Position numbers and translations under genes: made by a program. Shown piece by piece: positions 1 to 11,112 of a stretch of DNA of 64,000 bases (its first letter is position 1; every line of letters starts with the position of its first letter). Source of the DNA: Berghia stephanieae (taxonomy: Eukaryota > Mollusca > Gastropoda > Nudibranchia > Aeolidiidae); the NCBI GenBank assembly GCA_034508935.3, contig CM067448.1, forward strand, positions 63,476,893 to 63,540,892, written 5' to 3'. The notes below the pieces were generated by a model that was not told the DNA's origin, did not search any database, and saw only the letters and a program-made list of their open reading frames with translations.

Positions 1-966
1 AAAGGGTTTTGTCTGTTGGTCCTTTATACTTACGGATGGCAATATTGAGAGTTTCTTAGCCAAGGGCATACCATCTATAAACGCTCAATGTTAGTGTTGT
101 GCGTTGGTAGGATGTTGTGGTGTGAGTTTGTTTTTTTTTTTTTTGCTAAACGCAAAGCATCAATAAAATAATGAGGCGAGAGGCTGTAAACCGAGTGCAT
201 TCACTTTCGTTTCAGGTCCGTGTTGCTCTCAGTTTGACCTTTCCTCTCAGTCGGTATCTCTTTATTTTAATATAGCAGACAGAGGACACCCTGTCGTTTT
301 CGGTTACAGAATCAGACACGAACTAATCGCAAACGTTTCATCATCATCATCATCATTGCCTTTTTCACCCTGGGTCAGGGTATAGGCCACAGACAAACAG
401 TTTCCATCATTCTCTGTCCCGAGCTAACTTTTTAATCTCATTCCATGTCTTATCACTTCTCTGTATATCAGCTTCTTTAATTCTTCTCCATTTTCCTCGT
501 GGCCTTTCCCTTGATCTTCTGCCCTGTACGTCGCAGACAGACAAACCAAATACAAACGTTTCATCTCGGAATTAAAATTTCTCTCTGTTTTCTACCAGCA
601 AAGTGAAACAACATACGTGCTCTCTTTGCTTATACCACACCTCTCGGATACTCCGTTCTCACTAAAATGTGACCCACCGCATCTAAATGGTAATTAATGA
701 TTTTAGATGCTAAAAATTGAATTTAAATTATAGATAATGTGCGCTTGGCTAAGAAACGCACAACATTGCCATCAGGAAATATAACTGACCAAAACACAAA
801 ACAATGTGTAACCTTGAACGCTTATAGTCTGGTTGATACCGTCTAGTGAGAATTACTAAAAAAAAACAAAACAAAAAAAAAACATGGATGGCAAAATATT
901 CTGCGAGATATAATCAGACAATAGGCTATATAAAAACAATAACAAAGAGCTGAGTGGCGTCATCTT
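1..966. mobile_element. Long-TIR foldback DNA element, copy 1, cut by the window edge
   Basis: Bases 1-86 (ending CTTAGCCAAGGGCATACC) reappear as an inverted copy at about 716-966, which starts with GATAATGTGCGCTTGGCTAAG and ends GAGTGGCGTCATC. The same paired arms occur at 20113-22659 and one arm occurs at 58677-58860. This suggests a foldback transposon with arms of about 185-250 bp; the left arm runs off the window. The interior (87-715) shows no coding sequence, but 180-260 and 540-670 match 19670-19760 and 20005-20090. The superfamily is unknown to me. Confidence 0.55.
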
Positions 967-1084
967 TGTTCCTTCTATAGCGTCTATAACCCGGGTTGCC
1001 AGTTGGGTTTTTTTTCAGAGCAACTTGCCAAATCAGTCTCGAAAACCTGCCAAATTACTTAATATCTCATCCTCTTAGTGGCGA

Positions 1085-2245
1085 CTGGTAGGAAATGGTC
1101 AAGTAACCATGTTTATACAATGCAATCAAACTTGACATAACTACTTGACTTAAGCTTCTTGATTCCTTATGGAACAAATGGCCGCAACAGCACTTTTCCA
1201 TCTGACTCGGTTTTTTGGAGATCTTCCTTAGTCGGGCCCATATTTGTCCGACTGCCCTTATCTCAGTCTCAGTGCTTCGTCGCCTTGCCTGCTTTGGTCG
1301 ACCAACCCTCCTCTTTCCTTTGGGGTTCCAATCCAACGCCTGCCTGGTGATATTGCTCGGAGGCTTCCTGAGGGTATGGCCAATCCAGCCCCATTTCCTT
1401 TTCTTTATATCAGTTTCAGTTTCAACTGGTTCAGTTTTTGGTGTAGTTCTTCGTTTGTGATTATTTCTGGTCACTAGATGTTAAGGATGTTTCTTAGGCA
1501 CCTGTTTATGAATGCTTGCAGCTTATTTGCGGTGGCTTTAGTCACTCGCCATGTCTCCGAGCCGTATAAAAAAAAACAGACTTCACTTTTGTGTTGAATA
1601 TCCAGATCTTATTTTTAAATCTAAGAGCCTTTGACTTCGAAGAGTGTTAACTCACTCAACCCTAACACCGACTATATCCGTAGTTTACCCAGGTTAATTT
1701 TACCCCATGCCTATTTATTACATTTTTCTGAGAAAAGTATCAAAGTTAATGTTTTTTTGGTATGGTATGTAAATGATAATTGAATAAAACTATCTATGTA
1801 CATGCTCGTTTTTTATACATTTTTTTTCCAATTTTGAAAAGTAGCAAAAGTCTCTAGGATCAAGTGAGTTAAAAGCATATCGTGCTTTATTTATCCGGCT
1901 TTTAATATCTCCGCCTGTTCCTCCGTCCTTGCTTCCTATGCTACCCAAACATACAAATTAATCTACCTCTTTGATATCTCTTTGGTGTTGTTTTATAGGG
2001 CGACATTGCTATTTGTTTGCCCTCATCACGTCTGTTTTGCCTGTATTTATTTCCAGTCTTGTTTTCCTTGATTCCTCTTTGAATTTGTTTAGCTTTTGTT
2101 GCGAATCTTTTAAAATTATGAGAGAGAAGAGATGTCATCTGCAAAGTCGAGATCGTGTAGTTGGTTCATTAGAGTCCATTGAACTCCTTTCTTTTGTCCT
2201 GTAGTAAAGCCTGTTTCATGACCCGGTCGATAACTATCAAAAAAG
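1085..2245 (-). mobile_element. RTE-like LINE, 3' part of reverse transcriptase ORF (decayed)
   Basis: The minus strand encodes the C-terminal part of a non-LTR retrotransposon polyprotein. It reads in order: a stretch like the RT palm with SLLSHNFK; LYGSETWRVTKATANKLQ (about 1600-1510); then KKRKWGWIGHTLRKP and WNPKGKRRVGRPKQARRR (about 1410-1280), a C-terminal signature I associate with RTE-type LINEs. Reading continues only by changing frame, so this is a dead fragment. It is split by a 218-bp MITE at 1651-1868. The endonuclease and most of the RT are absent. The clade call rests on remembered consensus, not a search. Confidence 0.7.
1651..1868. mobile_element. MITE flanked by TTAA, inserted in the RTE-like LINE
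   Basis: The element begins CTCACTCAACCCTAACACC and ends GGATCAAGTGAG. It is flanked by TTAA on both sides (1647-1650 and 1869-1872), so the outer 10 bp form a perfect inverted repeat. A second, right-truncated copy lies at 24196-24400. TTAA flanks are the hallmark of piggyBac-type targeting, but I see no coding sequence to confirm that superfamily. Confidence 0.55.
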
Positions 2246-2480
2246 ATTGTCGGTGACAAAATATGACCTCTTTTATAGAGGGTTCAAGGATACCGCTGTC
2301 CCGGTCCCAATACAGAAGACAAATGCGGCCCGTAACATAATATAGAAGCACCCACAGATAGAGGTAGAAGTCTCCGGGCTCACATCATAAAAGTATGATG
2401 AGCCTATTGTGATTCTATGTGAATTTCGAACAAGATGTGTTTGAATGTTGTAGTGATTTTGTAGCCAAATGAATGAACAT

Positions 2481-2534
2481 CTTATCTTATCTTATCTTAT
2501 CTTATCTTATCTTATCTTATCTTATCTTATCTTA
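2481..2534. repeat. (CTTAT)n microsatellite
   Basis: About eleven pentamer units, nearly perfect. Confidence 0.95.
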
Positions 2535-2585
2535 CTAAAGGCTTTATAGGAATTATCCTTTAAATGCCTTATACAATAGTTTATA

Positions 2586-3097
2586 CAGTGCAACCCCGAT
2601 GTAACGACATCCGTTATAGCGACATTCCCTGTATAACGACATGGTACTCAGGTCCCATTTTATTTTACTATATATCATTAGTAATAAAAACCCCTCTATA
2701 GCGACGTACATTTCAGCAAAACCCCTGTATAACGACATTTCTGGTCCGACAAACCTTGAAGGTGTTTGTCTACCATGAAATTGTTCGTAACTATTACAAG
2801 TGGTATCTTCCATTCTATGTAATCAAAAACAAAAAAAAATGAAAAAAGACAAACAAAAAAAAAAACAAAAAAAAAATTATTTTTTTTATTTGGCCATGTA
2901 TGCGTATGATGAATACAATACATGCCGGTCCCAAGCCCGGATAAACTACAGAGGGAAAATGAAAAAGTATACATTCACTACACAAGACCAAAAACACCTC
3001 CTAATATACACACATAGGAAACCTCTCTGTAACGACATCCCTCTATAACGACACGTTTTCCCGGTCCTGACGATGTCGTTATATCGAGGTTGCACTG
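2586..3097. mobile_element. Non-autonomous pogo/Tigger-type DNA transposon (MITE)
   Basis: It starts CAGTGCAACCCCGATGTAAC and ends CGTTATATCGAGGTTGCACTG, with TA on each side (2584-2585, 3098-3099). Terminal inverted repeats starting CAGTGCAACC with ATAACGACAT subterminal repeats, plus TA target duplication, are typical of the pogo branch of Tc1/mariner. The ATAACGACA motif recurs five or more times inside. No transposase ORF is present; the interior is A-rich low-complexity DNA. Confidence 0.8.
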
Positions 3098-3221
3098 TAA
3101 TTACAGAATTCTTTATAGCTTGTATTGTATCATTCACAGACAGTTTTACACAACTTTGAATGTCAGGACAAATGTGTATCAATCGAAAAATACAATCATG
3201 TGTGATACTAACAAAAAAAAA

Positions 3222-3287
3222 AAACTATTGTAAAGCACATCTGAGCACTATTTGTGGATATATAATAATTATAATAATGATAATAAT
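3222..3287 (+). mobile_element. SINE 3' tail fragment
   Basis: TTGTAAAGCACATCTGAGCAC followed by TTTGTGGATAT and an ATA-rich tail matches the 3' end of the tRNA-derived SINEs seen reversed at 44168-44472 and 56051-56369. The SINE head and body are missing. Confidence 0.5.
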
Positions 3288-3741
3288 GAGCCAAGATGCA
3301 GAGAAGAAGAGAATAGAGATAGGCAGACAGTAAGCCATCTAGATTGTAAAACTTCCGAGGTGTGTACCCATCTCGGAAACGTGAGTGACATGAACAATAT
3401 TATATTGTATTAAACAACAGGAATAACTAAACGTTTAACTCTCTCCTTGCCAGCTATTTTTAGAAATTCCCCCGAAAATTCACATCCACCCAGCACAAGA
3501 ATAGTCTTTTCTTACTGAAAAAAAGTAACAAGTGAGCTCTACAACACAGTGTTTAGTATTTACAGCGGTAATCAAAGCATTTCTTTACATTTTGTGATGT
3601 ACAAGAGAAATCAGAATGGGAAAATTGTCGGTTACATCGTAACGAATGTGAAGATGTTCCTATGGGTGGTAAGGAGATGGTTACAATAATTAAACGTTTA
3701 TTAATAACGATATTTACAGTACCAGACGACATACTGACAAA
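3288..3741. other. Unassigned intergenic DNA
   Basis: AT-rich sequence between the SINE tail and the copia LTR. I see no ORF, repeat or RNA. The last five bases (ACAAA, 3737-3741) are the left target-site duplication of the copia element. Confidence 0.6.
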
Positions 3742-4003
3742 TGTTGGCATGGTGGACGCCATATCATTGATTTTAGATGAAGGCCAAGGTAATTATCAAG
3801 AACAGAATAACAAATTCCATTAGATGACAGAGTGAACTTTATTCATTGAGACATCTGCTTTTTATATTGCAGGAACCGGAAGAAAAAAAAAAGGGTGATA
3901 ATAATAATGCTTAATTTTGTCGTTCCCCAAATTAGAGAGTTACATGATAAGTGATTCCTTACACAAAAAGGTCATAATAAGAAAATGAATTTACATTCTA
4001 ACA
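3742..4003 (-). repeat. Copia LTR (3' LTR in element sense)
   Basis: 262 bp, TG...CA ended (TGTTGGCATGG to CATTCTAACA on the plus strand). Nearly identical to 8447-8705. It carries the same ATG-containing segment that begins gag in the other LTR. Confidence 0.95.
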
Positions 4004-4018
4004 CCCCCTCTTAAATTC
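4004..4018 (-). other. Copia polypurine tract
   Basis: On the minus strand AAGAGGGGG directly abuts the 3' LTR, the expected position for the plus-strand primer. Confidence 0.75.
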
Positions 4019-7000
4019 AGTTTCCAAAGCAAGTTAAAAGATAAGTGCTAAAAGAAAATGATACATTGCAAAGCAAGTAGGTAATACATTGTAGGTTGTA
4101 GGCATTAGAACATTACACCTATGTTTAAACTGAGAAAGAAATGTTTGTACTCAGATCATAGTTAATCAAGTAAGAACTAACAGTCAAGAACGATATATAA
4201 TTATAATGGTAATGAAGCATAATATATAGGTACATACATATGAAATCAAAAGGTCAACAAAATTGTGTGCCATTATTTTGACTAAGGAGAAAATCATTAA
4301 ACTAAGAAAAATGCAAAGAAAAATCACAAGTTTGATACTTGTACTAATAGTGCATAGCATAGCATGATGTGAGTAAGTGATTTAAGACTTTTTAGTACTT
4401 CCCTTACTAACCCATCAAGATAGGGATGAACATTTGTAATTTTGTCTTAGAGACTGGCTTTGTGAACATATCTGCCCAATTCTCTTCACTTGGAACATAA
4501 CAGGTATGAAGTATTCCCTTTTGGATTTCATTCCTCACAAAATGGTATTTTATGTCAATGTGTTTTGTCCTTTTGTGGTGTACAGGATTCTTACCAAGGG
4601 CAATAGCACCCTGATTGTCACAATTCAAAAGAAAATGTTCAATGTTAGTGTTCATCATGTCATTGATCAATGCCCTAAGAAATATCCCTTCCTGTGTGGC
4701 AGCACACATTGTCATATATTCTGCTTCACATGTGGATAAGGCAACAGAAGGTTGTTTCCTTGATTTCCAGGAAATAAGGCTACCTTTTTGAGAGATCATA
4801 AAGCCATAGCCAGTCACGCTTCTGCGGTCAGCAGAATTTCCCCAGTCTGCATCACAATAACCTACCAAATTGGGTGGTGCCCCTGATTTTGTGTATACTA
4901 ATTTTTTGTCAATTGTTGCCTTTAGGTACCTCAGTGCATGCTTAGCTATTGTCAAATGGTTTTGGGTTGGTTTTGACATGTATTGAGACAATTTGGTAAC
5001 AATGAAACAAAGGTTCGGTCGAGTAGAAGTCATAATGTAAATTAGACTGCCAACAATTTCCCTATACAGTTTGTCATCCACTAGATTTGAAGGTTCATCA
5101 CAAAACTTGTTGAGATTCATTTCACAGGGAGTGTGTTTGGGCTTGCAGTCTTGCATGCCAAATTTCTCTAACAGTCTTGCAATATAATGTGATTGGTCCA
5201 TTGATATTGATTCATCTGAACAAAAGAAATTTATACCCAAGAAAAAGGAAAGTTGACCTAGGTCTTTCATTTGGAAAGATTGACAAAGCTGTGCTTTGAT
5301 TGCATTTATTGCAGATAGAGAATTTGAAGCTATGATTAAGTCATCTACCCACACAAGGATAATGCTATGTTCATCATTAGAATGTCTCTTATAAAGACAG
5401 GGATCAACTGCTGATTGAACAAAATTTTGCTCAGCTAAATGAGAGTGGAGTTTGAGATTCCAATTCCTACCACTCTGTTTGAGACCATACAATGACTTTT
5501 AGAGTCTACAAACTAGCTTTTCACCATATTTTGAGTTTAATTGATATCCTTCTGGTTGTTCAATGTATAAGTCAACATCAATTGGTGCATTTAATTATGC
5601 TGCTTTTACATCCATTTGGTTCAAGTACATATCATTTTCAGTGGCAAATTGAATGAGAGCTCTGATTGAGGTGATGCGGGCCGTGGGCGAAAACGTTTCC
5701 TGATAATCAACATCAGGGATTTGGGAATATCCTTTAGCTACAAATCTTGCTTTATAAGTTTCTTCTCCATTTGGACCATTCTTAATGGTGTATACCCATC
5801 TACCACCAATAGCTTTTCGGTCAGAAGGTAAACTTGTAATTTCAAAGGTTTGATTTTCGCTCAGGGCATTCATCTCCTCATCCATAGCTTTTTGCCATGC
5901 ATCACTTGCATTGCAAGTCATTGCTTCCTTGTAAGTGTTAGGGACATCAAGCATGTTAATGTTATAGCAATAATGAATGGTATTGTTAAGATATGCATCA
6001 ACTTCATCATCAACAATATATTCGTCCAAATGTTTAGGACGAGAGCGAGTTCTCTTGGAACTGGCATGCATTGGTGACGGGTTTTCATTTGCTTCCTTAT
6101 CACCTAAATCTTCAACACTTGTTTCAGTTTCAGGCAAACTCCGGTCACTGAGTGGCACTTTGGGGTTTGTTTTTGAGTAACTAGCATCAAAATCATCATC
6201 ATCATAAGATGGAACTTCAGGGTAGTGACCAGAATTCTCCTGAGACTGAGACTTTGGTTGAGACAAATCTGTAACAGTAACAGGATCTTTAGGGAATTTG
6301 ACACATCTGACCCTTTTAACGGTTTGGGTGTCTGGAAAATAGATCAGATAGGCTGGACTTTTTCTACCATACCCCACAAATATTCCCTTTTCATTTCACT
6401 TCTGTTTTGTAATTTTGTTGGTTTTTGTGAGAATAAAGCAAAACATGGGGATCCAAATGTTTTCATATTGGCAATGTTGGGTCTTTTATTTGTGATCTTT
6501 TCAAAGGAGTGCATTCAATTCTTTGTTTGTAGCACCTGTTGCGAATATATGCAGCCGTTAGGACAGCATATGTCCACAGTGATTTTGGTAACCCACATTG
6601 CAATAATTGGCATCTGGCCATGTCAAAAAGTGTGCGCCATGGACGCTCTGCCTTCCAATTTTGATGGGGGCTGTATGGTGCGCTTTTTTCATGTCTGATA
6701 CTGTGATTTCTCAAAATGGAAGTAAATTCTTGAGATGTGAATTCCCCACCATTATCACTTCTGATTGCTTTTATCTTCCCATAAGGGGCTATGTCAGACA
6801 GGTATTCTTTGAATGCAGTAGGGGTGTCACTTTTTTGCTTCAAAAAGTACACAGAGATCAAACCTGAAAAAGAATCAACACAAATCATTGCATATTTCAT
6901 TCCATCACAACTAATTGGGTCAATAGGACCCGCTAGATCAACATGAACTACATCAAGGGGTTTCTTGGCACTGTTGTCAGGTTTTCTACTCACAGAATCA

Positions 7001-8432
7001 GTCATTTTAGCAAGGGAACACACTTCACAGTCAGATTTTGTCTCATCAGTGATGATCATACCATCTACACATTTTTGTAACATAAAAATGTCTGCTGTGT
7101 TACAATGACCCAAAATGCAATGCCACTCCATGAGTGAATGCTTGGACGTTTTTTGTCTGGAACGATGGGTTAAGGAAATAGAGACCCCCTCTTCTTTCAA
7201 TGTTGAATACTGTATCTCTCGAACACAATTTTCCACAATCCTTCTTGAAAATAACTGTGGCACCGTTCTGCGTTGCGGCCTTTACTGAGAAAATGTTTTG
7301 AGAGAAGGAGGGCACGTACAGTGCATTTCTCAGGAGAACAGAATGTTTACAGCCATTGTCATCCGTCAACGTTATCTCTGCGTTGCCTTGTCCTTGGGCA
7401 AGGTTCGAAGTCCGGGTCCCGTCTGCAAATTCGATAACATGCTGTCCCGAGTCAAAATTATTGTGGAAAGAAATAAATTTTGACTTTTCGTGGAGTAGGT
7501 GAACAGTAGCTCCACTGTCCACAAGAAAGTCGTCCTCTGCGAGTTGGTTATTTTGGAAATTCTGGTTAACACCGAAAGCAAAATGGCTCTCACTTCGAGT
7601 TGTAGGTTCATCGTCTACTTTCATCTCTCGTAGTTTTGTCAGATTTCTACAGTAGCTGGTATCGTGTGATTTAGCTTTACAAATTTCGCACCAACGAAAT
7701 TTTCTGTCGTCGTTTTGTTTACAAGCTTTGAGTTTTCTACAGTAGCTGGTATCATGAGATATTGACTTACATATTTCACACCAACGAGCTTTTTGTATCC
7801 TCGAGTTTGGTTGATTGTTGAAGGGTCTTCTGTTGTACGAACTAACCGTCATCACATTTGATGCGGTTGAAGAAGAATCTTGGAGTTTCTCAGTGTCTTC
7901 GTAATTACGTAATAACGATTTGAATTCGCTGAAGGTCAGTACTTCTGATTTTTGTGTGATTACGGCAGTAAAACTTTTATAATTTACCCCAAGTCCTTTT
8001 ATCACCATAGCAATTAGCAAACTGTCACTGATTGTCTCACCAGCATTACGTAGAGCCGCTGCTGACGATTCAGCTCGAATGATATAGTCAGTAACTGTTT
8101 CTTGGTCATTCTTTAAGAGGGATGTCAACTCTGTGTAGAGTGTTATGATACGAGGTTTACCTTTCGGAAGATAGTGTTGTCTCAGGATTCGTAGTGCTCT
8201 GCGACCGTTGTTCCTTGCGTCCCTTATGATAAGAGAAAGGGATCTGTCGTCCAATACCTGGACCAGTTCGGCAAATACTTCCTCGTTTTTGTCTTGTTCT
8301 GTTGATACATCTTGATTCAAATCATCAAGGTCCTTGAGTACATCATCAAGTCCTCTTATTTTGATGAAACCGAAAAACTTAACTTCCCAGAGTTCATATT
8401 GGCGATCGTCACCATTGAAGGCGATGCGATGC

Positions 8433-8446
8433 CTGGGCCCATAACC
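8433..8446 (-). other. Copia primer binding site, initiator tRNA-Met anticodon-arm type
   Basis: Immediately after the 5' LTR the minus strand reads GGTTATGGGCCCAG. This complements the anticodon arm of eukaryotic initiator tRNA-Met (CTGGGCCCATAACC), not its 3' end. It is the half-tRNA priming known from Drosophila copia. The tRNA sequence is from memory. Confidence 0.75.
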
Positions 8447-8705
8447 TGTTGGCATGGTGGACGCCATATCATTGATTTTAGATGAAGGCCAAGGTAATTA
8501 TCAAGAACAGAATAACAAATTCCATTAGATGACAGAGTGAACTTTATTCATTGAGACATCTGCTTTTTATATTGCAGGAACAGGAGAAAAAAAAGGGTGA
8601 TAATAATAATGCTTAATTTTGTCGTTCCCCAAATTAGAGAGTTACATGATAAGTGATTCCTTACACAAAAAGGTCATAATAAGAAAATGAATTTACATTC
8701 TAACA
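8447..8705 (-). repeat. Copia LTR (5' LTR in element sense)
   Basis: 259 bp, TG...CA ended, followed by the right target duplication ACAAA (8706-8710). The gag reading frame opens inside it (MASTMPT, near 8467) and runs through the primer site as GYGPR. Confidence 0.95.
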
Positions 8706-8710
8706 ACAAA

Positions 8711-8984
8711 CACTTAAAACACATCAAGGTAACATCTCAATAATATTACAACAGACGACTGGTCATCTCCGTTTCCATCCACATAATATCCTCTCGCACA
8801 GAAATCTAAACAGGTGCTGACTAAAATCCACTCAACGTGGGTTAGGCACGTGACCATATTATTTGAGGACAACTCTAAATTACGTTGGGGATGAGATAAT
8901 ATTATTATGATAATTATCTCTCTTGGACAATAACACCAAATTCCAAGCAAGTCCGAGATTAAATTATGTCATCTTCTGACTCGT
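8711..8984. other. Unassigned intergenic DNA
   Basis: AT-rich sequence right of the copia target duplication. No ORF, repeat or RNA gene recognised. Confidence 0.5.
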
Positions 8985-9985
<1,001 letters not shown>

Positions 9986-10093
9986 TTATTAAACAGTTAT
10001 TATTGTTGTCATAGTAGTTTCAGCATTGTATTGTTCAATTTTATTAATCCTTTGACGTGTTATTATTTTGTATTTTATTTCCGTTACATTTAT

Positions 10094-10837
10094 TGTCATG
10101 GTCTCAAGTGAGTAAAGAGCTACTCGACTATGCATAAAGATCTATGTAGAATGAGGCCCCAGAATTTACTAGTTACTATAAATGAAAAACAATTAACGAT
10201 TTGTTTACAATGAAATAAAAATAATGATGAAATTTAATTAAAAGAGATAAACAGTGATCGTGGCAGTTACAAATAAAGATATGAATATTTTACGTAACTT
10301 ATGATAATATGTCAGGTGCATAAGTTTACGTTTCCAGGCAGTTGATGGGCTTGGATGATCTATTCCTCTGATAACAGGATTGGACTCGTAAAATTCCGCT
10401 TCCAGGCAATTGGAAAGAGGTTATAGTGTAGTACAGCGGGCTTGGGTTTGATCCTTGAAGATTATACAATCAAAGTTAAAAGCTCCGGCGTCTTAATGGT
10501 GTAGATATAATATCTACAAAGTCCCAAAAGATAAAAATCTTCCAATATATATATAGGAATAGAGCGACTGGCCGTCCGGCATAGATTGTGGAGAGAAAGT
10601 GAGTGTAGAGTGTTAGACCTATCAGCTTTTATAATAAGTGGCTACGTGACAGAATGTAGAACGAAAAGTATTCACTAATTAGAAATTAATTCGAGGAAGG
10701 CTATAAAAGGAAAGACGATCTAATATTAGAAGGTAAAGTTTATCTAAGCCTACCGAAATATAACTGGAGTGAGATGAATTCAGTTCTTAATAAAATAAAA
10801 TTTAATAAGATAATTGTGAACAATCTTTACTGTGACA
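10094..10837 (-). repeat. Gypsy LTR (3' LTR in element sense)
   Basis: 744 bp, TGTCATGGTCTC to TTTACTGTGACA. Over 99% identical by eye to 16507-17249. The minus strand just before it reads GTGGGTGGGGGG (10838-10849), the polypurine tract. Confidence 0.95.
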
Positions 10838-11037
10838 CCCCCCACCCACGTTTAAAATATACTCTTTAACCATTATGGGAAAGATAGATTTTACAAACGG
10901 AAGTAAATTTACTATCATGATACTCTAGCATTAATCCATTGTTATGATTTGTGCTACAATTAAATTATTTATTAACTAGACATGGAAATGTTTATATTAA
11001 CGTAGGTATATGAATGGGCGACAATAACAATGAAAGA

Positions 11038-11112
11038 TTGTGATTACAAATCATTGTGATGAACGACATGATGGCAATGTGATTACAAATCATTGTGATA
11101 AACAATAGTGAT
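11038..11112. repeat. Short direct repeat in gypsy 3' untranslated region
   Basis: GTGATTACAAATCATTGTGAT occurs twice about 45 bp apart, within the non-coding part between RNase H and the 3' LTR. Confidence 0.7.

Larger units (their letters stand above)
3742..8705 (-). mobile_element. Ty1/copia LTR retrotransposon, nearly full length, broken
   Basis: A 4964-bp element on the minus strand, bounded by two LTRs and a 5-bp target-site duplication ACAAA (3737-3741 and 8706-8710). Parts in sense order: 5' LTR, primer site, gag with two CCHC zinc knuckles (about 8.4-7.6 kb), aspartic protease with VDSGAT (about 7.5 kb), GAG-pre-integrase and integrase with RSDNGGEF (about 7.2-6.5 kb), reverse transcriptase with VWVDDLI (about 6.1-4.9 kb), RNase H with ADWGNSADRRSVTGY (about 4.9-4.5 kb), polypurine tract, 3' LTR. 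The protease-integrase-RT-RNase H order and size are canonical for copia. It is a broken fossil with about three or four breaks. The LTRs differ at only a few positions, mostly in an A-run, so insertion was recent. Confidence 0.95.
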
